64,000 nt of DNA from Verrucomicrobiia bacterium (GTDB lineage Bacteria > Verrucomicrobiota > Verrucomicrobiia > JABWAM01), in NCBI GenBank assembly GCA_020849895.1, contig JADZFN010000007.1, forward strand, positions 1 through 64,000, given 5' to 3'. Positions 36,568 through 45,960 of this stretch are shown piece after piece. Position 1 is the stretch's first letter; every line of letters begins with the position of its first letter. Made by a program: the position numbers and the translations under genes. The notes beneath the pieces are model-generated. The model saw nothing but the letters and a program-made list of their open reading frames with translations. It had not been told where the DNA came from and did no database searches.

Positions 36568-38988
36568 TTAGAACTTGGTGCCGACGTTGAAGCTGAACTG
36601 GCCATTGTCGCTGGTGATGTTCTGGTCCTTGCGGATCGGCCAGCCGTAATCGAGGTTGATCGGCCCGATCGGGAGGTTCAGCCGAAGGCCGACGCCCGCA
36701 CCGACGACCGGCGACGAGCTGCTCCAGTCGTAAGCCTTGCCCCAGACCTGTCCCGCGTCCACAAAGGTCGCGAAACGCACCCGCTCGATGATGGGGATCG
36801 AGTATTCCGTCTGCAGAAAGGCCATCGTCTTGCCGCCGACCGGCTCGCCGCCGGGCCCGTCTTTCGGCCCGATATCGCGAAACTTGAAGCCGCGCACCGA
36901 ATAAGGCCCGCCGAGGAACCAGCGGTCGAAGAGAGGCACGCGCGTGCCTTCGTCCCAGGTTTCGACGATGCCGCTGGAGCCGTTGAAGGAGAGGATGTTC
37001 TGCTCCCACCACGGCATGAGGAAGTAGGCCTGGCCGCTGACGCCCGCCTTGTAGGTGTGGGTCTGCCCCTTGAGGGCGGGTCCGCCCGCCACCTCACTCC
37101 AGAGCTCCACCTTGTACCCCTTGGTCGGGAGGGTGAGGTTGTCGCGCGTGTCGCGGTTGAGGTTCAGACCCACCGAGCTTTTCGAACGCGTTCCGGCCTC
37201 GCTGCTGATGGCCGTGCTGGCGCCCGAGGCCACGTTGTAGATTTCGATCTGTTCGAACTTGTAGGTGAGGTCGGCGCGGTTGAACTCTCCGAGCCCCGTG
37301 CCGAGGCGCACATCGCCGCCGTAGTTGCGCTGGTTGTAGATCGCACTGATGTAGTTCGCGTCGTTGTAGAAGAGGTCGAAGCCCGCCGCCAGGCGCTTGT
37401 TCAGGAACCACGGCTCGGTGAAGGAGATGATGTAGTCCTGACGCCGCGCGCCGAACTGGGCGCGCACACGTGCCTTCTGCCCCGCGCCGGTGAAATAAGG
37501 CGGGTTGGCGATGTCGAAGTTGCCCTGGCTCACCTCGGCGAAGCCCAGGATCGAATCCACCGAGCTGAAGCCCGCGCCGAAGCTCAGCGAGCCCGTGCGC
37601 TGCTCTTCCACCGCGAGCACGAGGTTCTTGCGGTTCGGGATGTCTGTCTCCTCGGCGGTCGCGCTGACGTGCGAGAAATAGCCCAGGTTTTCAAGTCGCT
37701 GCTTCGAGGCGTCCACTTTCACCGAGTTGTAGATTTCGCCCGGCACGACGGCAATCTCGCGGCGGATCACTTTGTCCTTCGTCTTGGCGTTCCCGCGGAT
37801 CTCGATCAGGTCGAGATAGGCCATGTCCCCCTCGCGGATGTCGAGCTTCACGTCCATGGTGCTCGTCGTCACGTTCGCCGCGCGCGTCGGGCGGACGGTG
37901 CAGTCAATGTAGCCGCGGGCGCCGTAGAGGTCCTGGATCGCCTTGACGTCCTTCTGCAGGCCGCCCGGAGTGAAGAGGTCGCCCTCCTTCATCGCGAGCT
38001 TCTTGCGGATCTCCTCCGTCGGAAAGAGCTGGTTGCCCTCCAGGGCGAAGCTGCCCACCTTGTATTGGTTGCCCTCGTACAGAAAGAAGGTGACGACGAT
38101 GCTTTTCGCGTCGGGTTTGTCGTACTTCACGTCCTTGACCTCGGCGTCAATGTAGCCTTCGGAACGGTAAAACTCCGCGAGGCGATCCTTGTCCTCCTCG
38201 ACCACCGTCTCTTTGAGAAAGCCCTTCTTGGTGATCCAGGAAATCCAGTTGTGGTTTTTTGTTTCAGTCTTGCGGCGCAGGATCTTGGCCGTGAAGGCCT
38301 TGTTCCCCTCGAAGTTCACGCGGGCGATCTTGACCCGTTCGCCTTCCGTGATCGTGAACTTGGCGATGCTCTGCCCCGTCATCTCGTCGGGCATGATTTC
38401 GAAGCCCACCTTGACGTTGTGATAGCCCGCCTTCTGGTAAAACTCGACGAGGGCGTTGGCGTCCTCGGCGACCTGCCGCTCGCTCACCACTTCGTCCACC
38501 TTGCACTTGATCTCCTTCTTGAGGCGCTCGGTCTTGTATTTCGTATTTCCTTCGAAAAGGACGTCCTTGAGCTTCGGTTTGCCCTGCACGAAAGCCACGA
38601 TTTTGACGCCGTCGCCCAAAGGCTCCTCGATGAGGCGCACGTTGGCGAAAAGCCCCGTTGCGTAAAGCGCGCGCACGTCGTCCTCCGAGTTCGTCCGGGT
38701 GAACGGTTCGCCCACTTTAGTCCGCATGTTGGCCAACACCACGCTATCGCTGACCGTCCGGGCCCCGCTGAAGCGGACCTCGATCTCCTTGACGATCCGC
38801 CCGATCTCCTTGGGTTTGGCTTCCTGTTCCGGAGTGGTCACCACCTGTTTGCCTTCCTCCGTTTTCTCGGCCGACTCCACTCTTGGGGCTTTCGTGGAAG
38901 GCAGGTCCTGGGCGTACCCGATCTCCGCCGCTGCCAGCGCGACGACCAGTCCGGAAATAAAAAACAACCGAATGCGTAAGAGGCTCAT
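36568..38988 (-). CDS. bamA: Outer-membrane protein assembly factor BamA
   Basis: An 806-residue protein with a signal peptide (to about residue 26), a charged linker, POTRA domains between about 65 and 440 (IVKEIEVRFSGARTVSDSVV, LKDVLFEGNTKYKTERLKK, VKIARVNFEGNKAFTAKIL, VGSFALEGNQLFPTEEIRK, LDLIEIRGNAKTKDKVIRRE, so five) and a 16-strand barrel with GPYSVRGFKFRDIGP, the lid-lock VRGF motif, and a final aromatic GQFSFNVGTKF. It inserts beta-barrel proteins into the outer membrane. It starts 10 bases after dnaB. The barrel insert and linker are a little longer than in E. coli. Confidence 0.97.
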   Translation of the reverse strand: MSLLRIRLFFISGLVVALAAAEIGYAQDLPSTKAPRVESAEKTEEGKQVVTTPEQEAKPKEIGRIVKEIEVRFSGARTVSDSVVLANMRTKVGEPFTRTNSEDDVRALYATGLFANVRLIEEPLGDGVKIVAFVQGKPKLKDVLFEGNTKYKTERLKKEIKCKVDEVVSERQVAEDANALVEFYQKAGYHNVKVGFEIMPDEMTGQSIAKFTITEGERVKIARVNFEGNKAFTAKILRRKTETKNHNWISWITKKGFLKETVVEEDKDRLAEFYRSEGYIDAEVKDVKYDKPDAKSIVVTFFLYEGNQYKVGSFALEGNQLFPTEEIRKKLAMKEGDLFTPGGLQKDVKAIQDLYGARGYIDCTVRPTRAANVTTSTMDVKLDIREGDMAYLDLIEIRGNAKTKDKVIRREIAVVPGEIYNSVKVDASKQRLENLGYFSHVSATAEETDIPNRKNLVLAVEEQRTGSLSFGAGFSSVDSILGFAEVSQGNFDIANPPYFTGAGQKARVRAQFGARRQDYIISFTEPWFLNKRLAAGFDLFYNDANYISAIYNQRNYGGDVRLGTGLGEFNRADLTYKFEQIEIYNVASGASTAISSEAGTRSKSSVGLNLNRDTRDNLTLPTKGYKVELWSEVAGGPALKGQTHTYKAGVSGQAYFLMPWWEQNILSFNGSSGIVETWDEGTRVPLFDRWFLGGPYSVRGFKFRDIGPKDGPGGEPVGGKTMAFLQTEYSIPIIERVRFATFVDAGQVWGKAYDWSSSSPVVGAGVGLRLNLPIGPINLDYGWPIRKDQNITSDNGQFSFNVGTKF

Positions 38989-38998
38989 GGAGAAAAGG

Positions 38999-40360
38999 TT
39001 AAGCGGGAGTGACGTCCACGTCGCGATAATCCTCGAATCGTGTGAATTCCGGAAAGAATGTCAACTTAAAACCTCCGACCGGGCCGTTTCGGTTTTTGGC
39101 GACATAAACCTCGGCGGTTGCCGGCTCTCCGGGACGCAGGTCGTCTTTCATCTCCTTGCGGGAAAGCAGGCAGACGATGTCGGCGTCCTGTTCGATGGCG
39201 CCGGATTCACGCAGGTCCACGAGCTGCGGTCCTCCTTCACGCTTGCCTCCTTCCCGGTTGAGCTGCGAAAGGACGACCACAGGGATTTCGAGTTCCAAAG
39301 CCAGGGACTTCAAGCCGGCGGAAACCTGGGCGACCTCGCGTTCGCGGCTGTCGTTGCGGCCGGCGAGCCCGGAGGGCTGCACCAGTTGGAGGTAATCCAC
39401 GAAGAGCGCCTCGATTTTGTGTCGCGCGCGGAGGCGGCGCGCGGCGGAGCGGAGCTGGCTGATACTGATCATCGGCGCCTCGATGATGTGGATCGGGGCG
39501 CTCTCGATGTTCTTCGCCGCGCGGATGAACCCGCGGAGCGTCTCGTCCGGCACTCGCTCGTTGGTGTAGAAGCTGCGGCTGTTGACCCGCGAGCGCGAGC
39601 AGGCGATGCGCAGGGCGAGGGCCTCAGCGGACATCTCGAGGCTCATGAACCCGATGGGTTTCCCGTCGTCCACGGCAATGCGTTCGGTCACATTGAGCGC
39701 CAGGGCCGTCTTCCCGATGCCCGGGCGGGCGGCAATGACGATCATCTCGCCGGGCTTGAGGCCGAAGGTGAAGGTGTTCATGTCGCGGTAGCCCCAGGAG
39801 AGGCCCGTTGGCTTGCCGCGGGAGGCGTGCATCTCCTGCACCTTCGCGATCATTTTCTCGGTGATCTCGAAGAAGCCGCGTTCCCGCTTCGTTTCGTCCT
39901 GACAGAGCGCCAGCATGTCCTTTTCCACCTCGTCCATCACCTGCTCGACGGCGTCCTGCTGCTCGTAAGCCATCTGGATGAAGCGCGTTGCGGACTCGAT
40001 CACGCGGCGCAATTGGTGCTTTTCGCGGAGGAGGCCGAGGTAATAGTCCACGTTCGCGGCGGTCACGAACGCGGAGGCGATCCGGCTGACCTCATGGACC
40101 CCGCCGACGTCCTTGAGATGACCGGCGTCCTCGAGGCGGGAGACGACTGAAGGGAGCTCGATCACCTCGCCCTTGTCGCGCATCGCGACGCAGGTCTCGT
40201 AGAGGAGGCGATGCCCGCGCGCGTAGAAGTGCTCGGGCGTCAGCCTTTCGACGCAGCGATCGATCGTGTTCTCGGGATCGGCCAGGATCGCGCTGAGCAC
40301 GGTTTCCTCAGCGAGCGAATTGTGCGGCATGACCCGCACCGGCGTCGCGCTGTCGGCCAT
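38999..40360 (-). CDS. dnaB: Replicative DNA helicase DnaB
   Basis: A 453-residue helicase. The N-terminal domain (HNSLAEETVLSAILADPENT) is followed by the RecA-like motor: Walker A AARPGIGKTAL (210-220), GFMSLEMSAEALALR, Walker B ALFVDYLQLV, VVVLSQLNREGGKREGGPQL and LRESGAIEQDADIVCLL, the usual DnaB set. It unwinds DNA at replication forks as a hexamer. No intein or insertion is visible. It lies 21 bases after rplI and 10 bases before bamA, in the same transcript, the common rplI-dnaB order. Confidence 0.97.
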   Translation of the reverse strand: MADSATPVRVMPHNSLAEETVLSAILADPENTIDRCVERLTPEHFYARGHRLLYETCVAMRDKGEVIELPSVVSRLEDAGHLKDVGGVHEVSRIASAFVTAANVDYYLGLLREKHQLRRVIESATRFIQMAYEQQDAVEQVMDEVEKDMLALCQDETKRERGFFEITEKMIAKVQEMHASRGKPTGLSWGYRDMNTFTFGLKPGEMIVIAARPGIGKTALALNVTERIAVDDGKPIGFMSLEMSAEALALRIACSRSRVNSRSFYTNERVPDETLRGFIRAAKNIESAPIHIIEAPMISISQLRSAARRLRARHKIEALFVDYLQLVQPSGLAGRNDSREREVAQVSAGLKSLALELEIPVVVLSQLNREGGKREGGPQLVDLRESGAIEQDADIVCLLSRKEMKDDLRPGEPATAEVYVAKNRNGPVGGFKLTFFPEFTRFEDYRDVDVTPA

Positions 40361-40381
40361 AAAGGGAAGGGGCCGCGAGCG

Positions 40382-40918
40382 TCAGGCTTTTTTCTTCCGA
40401 ACGGGGCGGGCTTTCTCGCTCTTGGCCTTCGCGCCGCGGGCGGCGGGCGCTTCCTCGGCAGCCGGGGCGTGTGGGATCGCCACGGTCAGCTTGAAGGTCG
40501 CCGTCACCTGGGCGTGGAGGCGGATCGGGATCTCGAAGCTCCCGGCCTTCTTGATCGGTTCGTCGAGCTGGATGGATCGCTTGTCCACTTGAAAGCCGCG
40601 TTCCGCCAGCGCGGCGGCAATGTCGGCGCCGCTCACCGAGCCGAAGACCTTGCCTCCCTCGCCCGCCTGGAGCTCGACGGTGCTGCTGAGCTTGTCGATC
40701 TTCTTGCCGAGTTCCTGGGCTTCCTCGAGCTCCTTGCGTTCGCGTTCCGTGCGCAGGAGCTTGAGCGACTCGACGCGGCGCATCGCGCCCGTCGTGGCCA
40801 CGACGGCCATCTGCCGGGGGAGGAGAAAGTTTCGGGCGTAACCGTCGGCCACGGAGACCACGTCTCCTTCGGCGCCGAGGTTCTTCACGTTCGTGGTCAG
40901 AATGAGTTGAGTGGACAT
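40382..40918 (-). CDS. rplI: 50S ribosomal protein L9
   Basis: A 178-residue protein. The N-terminal domain shows the L9 signature NVKNLGAEGDVVSVADGYARN and FLLPRQMAVVAT; the connecting helix (RTERERKELEEAQELGKKID) and the C-terminal domain (KVFGSVSGADIAAALAERGF) follow. The C-terminus carries an extra basic, Ala-rich tail of about 30 residues (EEAPAARGAKAKSEKARP), which is longer than usual. The ssb, rpsF and rpsR genes that often precede it are not here; lpxA diverges instead. Confidence 0.96.
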   Translation of the reverse strand: MSTQLILTTNVKNLGAEGDVVSVADGYARNFLLPRQMAVVATTGAMRRVESLKLLRTERERKELEEAQELGKKIDKLSSTVELQAGEGGKVFGSVSGADIAAALAERGFQVDKRSIQLDEPIKKAGSFEIPIRLHAQVTATFKLTVAIPHAPAAEEAPAARGAKAKSEKARPVRKKKA

Positions 40919-40993
40919 AAGGGAATGGGGGTCGCCGATCCCTTCAAAACCGACCCCATGAGGCGGAGATGGATGGCGAAGAGTTGAATACTG

Positions 40994-41023
40994 TTGATAG
41001 TCGCGTCGGAGGGCGCGAGTCAA
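40994..41023 (-). promoter_or_regulatory. Sigma70-type promoter for rplI-dnaB-bamA
   Basis: On the minus strand TTGACT (plus 41018-41023) and TATCAA (plus 40994-40999) are separated by 18 bases. The predicted leader is about 70 bases, longer than in the other promoters seen here. Confidence 0.45.
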
Positions 41024-41086
41024 GGGCATTTGGCTTTTGCATTTGGGCTTTCGCGCGGCGGAGGCTTGTGGTTCGCTTTTCCGAGC

Positions 41087-41887
41087 ATGTCGAACCTTCA
41101 CCCCACCGCCCTCGTGGACCCGCGCGCCGAAATCCACGAGACGGCCGCCGTCGGCCCGTATGCCGTGATCGAGGGGCGCGTGGCGCTCGGAGCGAACTGC
41201 CGGGTCGGTCCTCACTGCCACCTCCTCGAGGGCACCGTTCTCGGAGAGGACAACCGCCTTCATGCCGGCGTGGTGCTCGGCGACGCGCCGCAGGATCTGG
41301 CGTACCGGGGAGCGTCCACGGGGCTGCGCATCGGCCGGGGCAACACGTTTCGCGAACATGTGACCGTCCATCGCGGAACTCAGGAGGGGACGTTCACCGA
41401 AATCGGCGACGACAACACCTTCATGGCGCATTGTCACGTGGGTCACAACTCCCGCGTCGGTTGCCACGCGATCCTCGCCAACGGGGTGCTCCTCGGCGGC
41501 TACGTGGAAATCCAGGACCGGGCGTTTCTCGGCGGCGGCGCCGTCGTCCATCAGTTCTGCCGCATCGGCACCCTGGCGATCCTCCGTGGTCTGGCGCGTA
41601 TCAGCAAGGACGTGCCCCCTTACTGCATGGCGGTCGAAAACAACGAACTGGTGGGGCTGAACGCGGTCGGCATGAAGCGTACGGGATTCACGCTGGAACA
41701 GCGCGCCGCCCTGAAGAAGGCTTATGCGACCCTCTTTCTTTCGGAACACAACCTTTCCCAGGCGATCGCAGAAATCGAGCGGGCCTCGCAGACGGCCGAG
41801 GTCGAAGGCCTGATCCGCTTCCTCCGGGAATCCTCGCGCGGCGTCGCCCGGGCCCGCCGCCGGCCCACGATCGCCCCGGACGAATGA
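41087..41887 (+). CDS. lpxA: UDP-N-acetylglucosamine O-acyltransferase
   Basis: A 266-residue enzyme, first step of lipid A synthesis. Hexapeptide repeats run from the N-terminus (PTALVDPRAEIHETAAVGPY). The catalytic His is His120 in FMAHCHVGHNSRVG. VVHQFCRIGTLAILRGLARI and SKDVPPYCMAVENNELVGLN, then MKRTGF, are diagnostic of LpxA as against LpxD. The ATG at 41087 is chosen since upstream residues do not fit the family. It is divergent from rplI and convergent (3-base gap) with the secreted hypothetical at 41891. Confidence 0.96.
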   Translation: MSNLHPTALVDPRAEIHETAAVGPYAVIEGRVALGANCRVGPHCHLLEGTVLGEDNRLHAGVVLGDAPQDLAYRGASTGLRIGRGNTFREHVTVHRGTQEGTFTEIGDDNTFMAHCHVGHNSRVGCHAILANGVLLGGYVEIQDRAFLGGGAVVHQFCRIGTLAILRGLARISKDVPPYCMAVENNELVGLNAVGMKRTGFTLEQRAALKKAYATLFLSEHNLSQAIAEIERASQTAEVEGLIRFLRESSRGVARARRRPTIAPDE

Positions 41888-41890
41888 AGG

Positions 41891-42511
41891 TCACGGCTCG
41901 ACCTTCGCGAACGAGCCGTTGACGTGCGAGAACATGGCCCACGCCGTCTCGAGATGGCGGGCGTCCGCCAGCATGCCGAGCGTGATGAGCCGTCCTTCGC
42001 CGAAGAAGCTGCGCTCGAACCCTTCGAGCTCCCGCCCCTTCTCCATGCGGCGGAAACGCACCGCGACCTCTTCGTTTTCGGGCGAGGCCTCGAACGCCAG
42101 GACCTTCACGCGTTCGCCGGCCTCCTCATCCGCCCACTTCTTCCGGATCGCGGCGATCGCCGGCGCTCCCATCTTTTCGAGGACGCCGCCCTTTCCGTCC
42201 GCGAGCTTCTCCACGCGCACGCCGATCACCGCCATTCCCGTGGAGGCGCCGAACGCTGCGGCGTCGTAGCCCATGCTGTTCGACACCCATTTCCAGTCCG
42301 GCGTATTCAACGAACGGTAGAGCGCCTCGGCGAAGGAGAACTGCAACATCAGGGTCGGGCCGGCTTCCCCGCGCGCTTCGCCCACGGATATTTCCTGAAC
42401 CCCCACGCTCTCGGCGACCGCCGCCGGCGCCCAGCCCGCCAGCAGCGCCGCCGCGCCGACGATCCAACGCCGCCGGGCCCCGCCGCGGCGCGGCTTCAGT
42501 ACCTCGTCCAT
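41891..42511 (-). CDS. Hypothetical exported protein of the minor-pilin operon
   Basis: A 206-residue protein that starts 16 bases inside the end of the PilX-like gene and so is translationally coupled to it. The N-terminus has a basic region and a hydrophobic stretch ending AVAES (about residues 10-34), fitting a signal peptide. The rest is a small mixed fold without motifs known to me (MLQFSFAEALYRSLNTPDWK, FERSFFGEGRLITLGMLADA). By position it is likely a periplasmic accessory of the pilus-like apparatus. Confidence in the gene is good, in the function low. Confidence 0.65.
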   Translation of the reverse strand: MDEVLKPRRGGARRRWIVGAAALLAGWAPAAVAESVGVQEISVGEARGEAGPTLMLQFSFAEALYRSLNTPDWKWVSNSMGYDAAAFGASTGMAVIGVRVEKLADGKGGVLEKMGAPAIAAIRKKWADEEAGERVKVLAFEASPENEEVAVRFRRMEKGRELEGFERSFFGEGRLITLGMLADARHLETAWAMFSHVNGSFAKVEP

Positions 42512-44685
42512 AAACCGCTGGCAAAGCGCCGCACCAAGGGCGCCCCCTTCGGAAGCTTGTTCGGATCGAGATATTGGGTGTTGAACGCGTAGTAGCGGAC
42601 CGGAGGATCGAACACGTAATTCCCGGTTCCCGATTGCTTGTAGTAACTCTTCGCCTGCTGGCTGTAGAACAGGCTGACCATCGAGCCGGAAATCTTGAAG
42701 CTGCTGCTTCCCCAATTTTCCATGAACCTCGGGAAGTTGTTGATTCCCCCCGTCGTGCCGTTGCTCGAACTCGAGGTGGCCGTCTTGCTCGTCGTGGAGG
42801 CGCCCGCGATCACCGCCGCGTTGACTTCCGTACTTTGAGAAACGCTCCGGTTGCTGAAGAGCGTTGAAATGCGACTGTTGTCGTCGTCCTGAGAACGACT
42901 CCACGAGGCCGACATGAAACTTACCGCGTCGGCGACGATCATCGCCGGCTTCACTCCGGTGGGATTACTGCCCGAGGAGGGATCGTACGAGAGTTCCTGG
43001 CTGGGCGCGCCGGCGCTGCCGCCTGAACTCGCGGTCCCCTCCGGCGCGGTGTTCAGGCTCCCGTCGGAGTTGAAGTGCCCGATCACATAGACGGGATTTT
43101 CCGAGACCAGGCTGAACGACTTGATCTGCGAGGCGGCCTTCGTCGCGCTGGTCCCCGAGGCCGGCTTGTCGTCCACTCGAAGCCCCGGACGCCGCCCCGA
43201 CGACGACGTGCCGTTGTAGTTGTCGTCATAGAAATAGACGATCCCGTTGAAGGTGGGCGTCGTGATGGGGTTTCCGCCGGTATCCTGAGTGACCGGCATA
43301 CCGGCGGTGGTGAGGAACTGTCCGCTCGAGTTTACCGCCGCATAGAGCTTTTCCAGATACAACTCCGTCATCGTGATCTTGTTGTTGTCCATCAGATACT
43401 CGCGCTGATCGCGAACCGTCGCCGTCGCGTTCGGGACGATCTGGTTCTGGTTGAGCAGGTTGATGCTCTTGAAAGAGGTCACGTTCCCTGAGCTGTTCCG
43501 GATGGGCACCTTGAAATAGACGTTGGTCCCGCTTCGATGAATCACCAGAGAGGCGGAGTACGCCATCTTCGCCTTCTGCTTGTCGGAATCGTCGGAGGAG
43601 GTGTTGATGCTCCAGGAGACCTTGTCGGAGGAGGTGACCGCCGGCGCCTCGATCATCACATGATAGGGATTGTCGAACCCCGTATACGGTTGATTCGGGT
43701 TGCTGTTCGCGAGCACCGTGGCGGGGATGGGGGGAGTGATCAAGCCGATCCCCATGTCGCTGTTTTTGATGCCGCCTCCCCAACGGCTGATCGCCCCGGT
43801 ATTCCAGTCGGAGGCCTTGCTGTCGTAGTAGGTCGAGGAGCTGCCCGAGCCGCTCCGCGCGTTCACGAACGACCCGGAAATCGGGTTCTTGACGTCGAAA
43901 TCGCCTTTGGAGGAGTTCCAGCCGGGGGCGTACGACTGCCATTTGCCGCTGCCACTGGAGTTCCAGAATTTAAGCCCGTACCACATCTCGTTCGCGCAGG
44001 TGAGATTCCCGTTGATGGCGAGGTCCGCCAGCGGCGCGAAATAGAGCGTGCCGTTCACGTGGACCTTGCCGTTGATCGTCATGTCCTCGGCGTTGAAGAC
44101 TTCCGAATCCATGTTGTAAAAAACCGCGTATTGAAAGATCGGGACGTAATCCACGTAGAATTCCTGCTGGACGGTTTTGGGGATGCTGTAGCGGCCCGGG
44201 CTCTCACCCGTCGCCGAACAGCGGATTGTGGCGCGGGTGCTGTATAACCCCGCGAGGGCATCGGTGCTCTCGGGGGGAATCTGGCTGTTCGCATACACGT
44301 TCGTGGAGCCCGCGTTGGTCACATAACCGATGGTCACGCTGCTGAACGTGAAGTTTGTGAATACGGACACCGCGGAGGGAGGATTGGCGGTCAGGAGCCC
44401 GTTGAGCGTCGTCTGCGTCGGCGCCGGCGGCACGGATACGTAGCCGTCCAAGGGGTAATTCTGAATGATCAGCTGCTGGACCTGGGCCATGCTTCGCCGC
44501 ATCACGCCCTCCGCTCCGTAGAAGGATTTGATCCGCAGGTATCGGCGCGTCACCTGGACGCTTTCCGTCCCCGTCCACTGGAGCAGCGAGGCAAGGAGGA
44601 CCGAAAGGACCGCGACAAAAATCATGGTCGTGATCAGGGCGGAGGCGTTGCCTCGCCCGTTCCGTTTGTGGAAGGATGTTTTCAT
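42496..44685 (-). CDS. PilX-like large pilus-assembly protein
   Basis: A 729-residue protein. A ribosome-binding site GGAGG (in ACGGAGGTTCCC) sits 6 bases before ATG 44685, which decides against the GTG at 44700. The N-terminus is basic and then hydrophobic: NASALITTMIFVAVLSVLLA followed by SLLQWTGTESVQ, the PilX/GspK-like helix without a Phe-Thr-Leu-Ile-Glu peptidase motif. The rest is a long extracellular domain rich in Ser, Thr, Asn and Gly, with beta-rich repeats such as INGKVHVNGTLYFAPLADLA and INGNLTCANEMW. It probably primes or tips a type IV or type II-like pilus. It follows the two prepilin genes. Confidence 0.75.
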   Translation of the reverse strand: MKTSFHKRNGRGNASALITTMIFVAVLSVLLASLLQWTGTESVQVTRRYLRIKSFYGAEGVMRRSMAQVQQLIIQNYPLDGYVSVPPAPTQTTLNGLLTANPPSAVSVFTNFTFSSVTIGYVTNAGSTNVYANSQIPPESTDALAGLYSTRATIRCSATGESPGRYSIPKTVQQEFYVDYVPIFQYAVFYNMDSEVFNAEDMTINGKVHVNGTLYFAPLADLAINGNLTCANEMWYGLKFWNSSGSGKWQSYAPGWNSSKGDFDVKNPISGSFVNARSGSGSSSTYYDSKASDWNTGAISRWGGGIKNSDMGIGLITPPIPATVLANSNPNQPYTGFDNPYHVMIEAPAVTSSDKVSWSINTSSDDSDKQKAKMAYSASLVIHRSGTNVYFKVPIRNSSGNVTSFKSINLLNQNQIVPNATATVRDQREYLMDNNKITMTELYLEKLYAAVNSSGQFLTTAGMPVTQDTGGNPITTPTFNGIVYFYDDNYNGTSSSGRRPGLRVDDKPASGTSATKAASQIKSFSLVSENPVYVIGHFNSDGSLNTAPEGTASSGGSAGAPSQELSYDPSSGSNPTGVKPAMIVADAVSFMSASWSRSQDDDNSRISTLFSNRSVSQSTEVNAAVIAGASTTSKTATSSSSNGTTGGINNFPRFMENWGSSSFKISGSMVSLFYSQQAKSYYKQSGTGNYVFDPPVRYYAFNTQYLDPNKLPKGAPLVRRFASGLWTRY

Positions 44686-44696
44686 GGGAACCTCCG

Positions 44697-45284
44697 TCAC
44701 CAGAGCCCGGCATTGCGAAAGGCCACGCTCGTTCGGATAAAAATCACCTGTTTTCCGTCGCGGTCGTTCGGGTCCACCACGCGTATGTTGATCACGAACG
44801 AACCGCCGACCTGCTGGAAGATGTCATTCGTATTGCTCAGCCCGTCCACGATCAGCAGCGGCTCGCCCCGGGACGCATCCGGCCCGGCGTTGGTGGAGGC
44901 GCCGGAGAAAAACCAGACCCCCCGCGTGAATTCGTTCGCGGTGTTGCTCACGAAGAAATGGCGGTAGATCTGTCCCGCGACCGCGTTCGAAGGCGCCTGG
45001 ATCCGGAAATAGGCGCCCATCCCGTTCGAGTTGATCGTCGGGTTCGCCCCGAAATTATTGTAGACGACGGCGGTGCTGCCGAGCCGCAGCTCGTCCGTGA
45101 TGCGGTCCACTCCGCTCCGCGCGATGCGCTGCACGTTCAACTGGTTCATGCCTCCCGAGGAAAGCTGGGTGCAATAGAGATAGATCGAAAGCAGGCCCAA
45201 CATGACGATCGAGAACACCCCGACGGTGACCATCACTTCGATCAGCGTCATGCCGCGGCGGGCCTCTCGGAGGGGCGCCTTCAT
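44697..45284 (-). CDS. Prepilin-type protein, PilW-like
   Basis: A 195-residue protein with leader MKAPLREARRG and the motif GMTLIEVMVTVGVFSIVML, a clean type IV prepilin peptidase site (Gly | Met, Glu at +5) and hydrophobic stalk. The remainder (QRIARSGVDRITDELRLGST, GVWFFSGASTN) resembles PilW/GspJ minor pseudopilins. The start overlaps the stop of the previous gene as ATGA. It is processed by a prepilin peptidase not encoded in this window. Confidence 0.85.
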   Translation of the reverse strand: MKAPLREARRGMTLIEVMVTVGVFSIVMLGLLSIYLYCTQLSSGGMNQLNVQRIARSGVDRITDELRLGSTAVVYNNFGANPTINSNGMGAYFRIQAPSNAVAGQIYRHFFVSNTANEFTRGVWFFSGASTNAGPDASRGEPLLIVDGLSNTNDIFQQVGGSFVINIRVVDPNDRDGKQVIFIRTSVAFRNAGLW

Positions 45285-45850
45285 TTGAGGATCGTGGGGT
45301 TGTTGCGGAGCGTCGTCAGCACGATCGGCGGCTGGACGCGCCCTAGGAAATTCCACCGGTTGCTCACCATGATGACCACGTAGTCGAGGTTCGTGTCGGC
45401 GCCGGTGGGTGCGCCGATGAGGACGTAGCGGTCGGTCACGTAGCTGCCGAGATCGTCGAGCGGAAGGTTCGTCTCGGTCGCGAGGCGGTTGATGTTGGTG
45501 ATGGCAAGCGGATTTCCGCCGCGCGTGGTCTGGTAAATATTCGTGGTGTAAAACCTCGTATAGAACAGGGCCGGGGCGCCCGCCGTGGGGAGCGCCGTCA
45601 CGTAGCGCGACGGAAGGTCGGTGCTGTTCGTCACGGAGAAATCCGAATACGGGGTATACAGGGTGTATTCGACCGCCTGTTCGGCATAGCTCACCGCCAC
45701 CTGGTAGGCCGACTCGAACTTCGCGGCCTCCTGCCCCTTGACGAAACCGAAGAGCAGCGTGGCCGTCGTCAGGGCGATGAGGGCGGAGGAGACCACCACC
45801 TCCACCAGAGTCATTCCGGATTCAAACGAGATCGGACCGTGCGTCTTCAT
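45281..45850 (-). CDS. Prepilin-type protein, PilV/GspI-like
   Basis: A 189-residue protein with leader MKTHGPISFESG and motif GMTLVEVVVSSALIALTTAT, again with Gly before the cut and Glu at +5. The first gene of a minus-strand operon of three prepilin-like genes and one exported protein. The body (AEQAVEYTLYTPYSDFSVTN) fits PilV/GspI-like minor pilins. There is no major pilin, ATPase or secretin in the window. It diverges from rpmH, 110 bases away. Confidence 0.85.
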   Translation of the reverse strand: MKTHGPISFESGMTLVEVVVSSALIALTTATLLFGFVKGQEAAKFESAYQVAVSYAEQAVEYTLYTPYSDFSVTNSTDLPSRYVTALPTAGAPALFYTRFYTTNIYQTTRGGNPLAITNINRLATETNLPLDDLGSYVTDRYVLIGAPTGADTNLDYVVIMVSNRWNFLGRVQPPIVLTTLRNNPTILK

Positions 45851-45922
45851 GGCGGGACTCCACGCCAATTCAAGCTAGCAGAATCGGTCAGAAAAGCGAC
45901 TTCATTTTTCCGGAGACCGACG

Positions 45923-45951
45923 TTGACGGACGCCGGCGCGCGCGCTAGGGT
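45923..45951 (+). promoter_or_regulatory. Sigma70-type promoter for rpmH-rnpA-yidD-yidC-jag
   Basis: TTGACG (45923-45928), a 17-base spacer and TAGGGT (45946-45951). The likely start near 45958 leaves only about three bases before the rpmH ATG, which would make the message essentially leaderless. Confidence 0.55.
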
Positions 45952-45960
45952 TTGGTTTGC

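Noticed and set aside
45851..45960. Possible replication origin upstream of rpmH
   Set aside because: The rpmH-rnpA-yidC block often lies near oriC, but no DnaA boxes (TTATCCACA-like), A/T-rich repeats or dnaA gene are seen.
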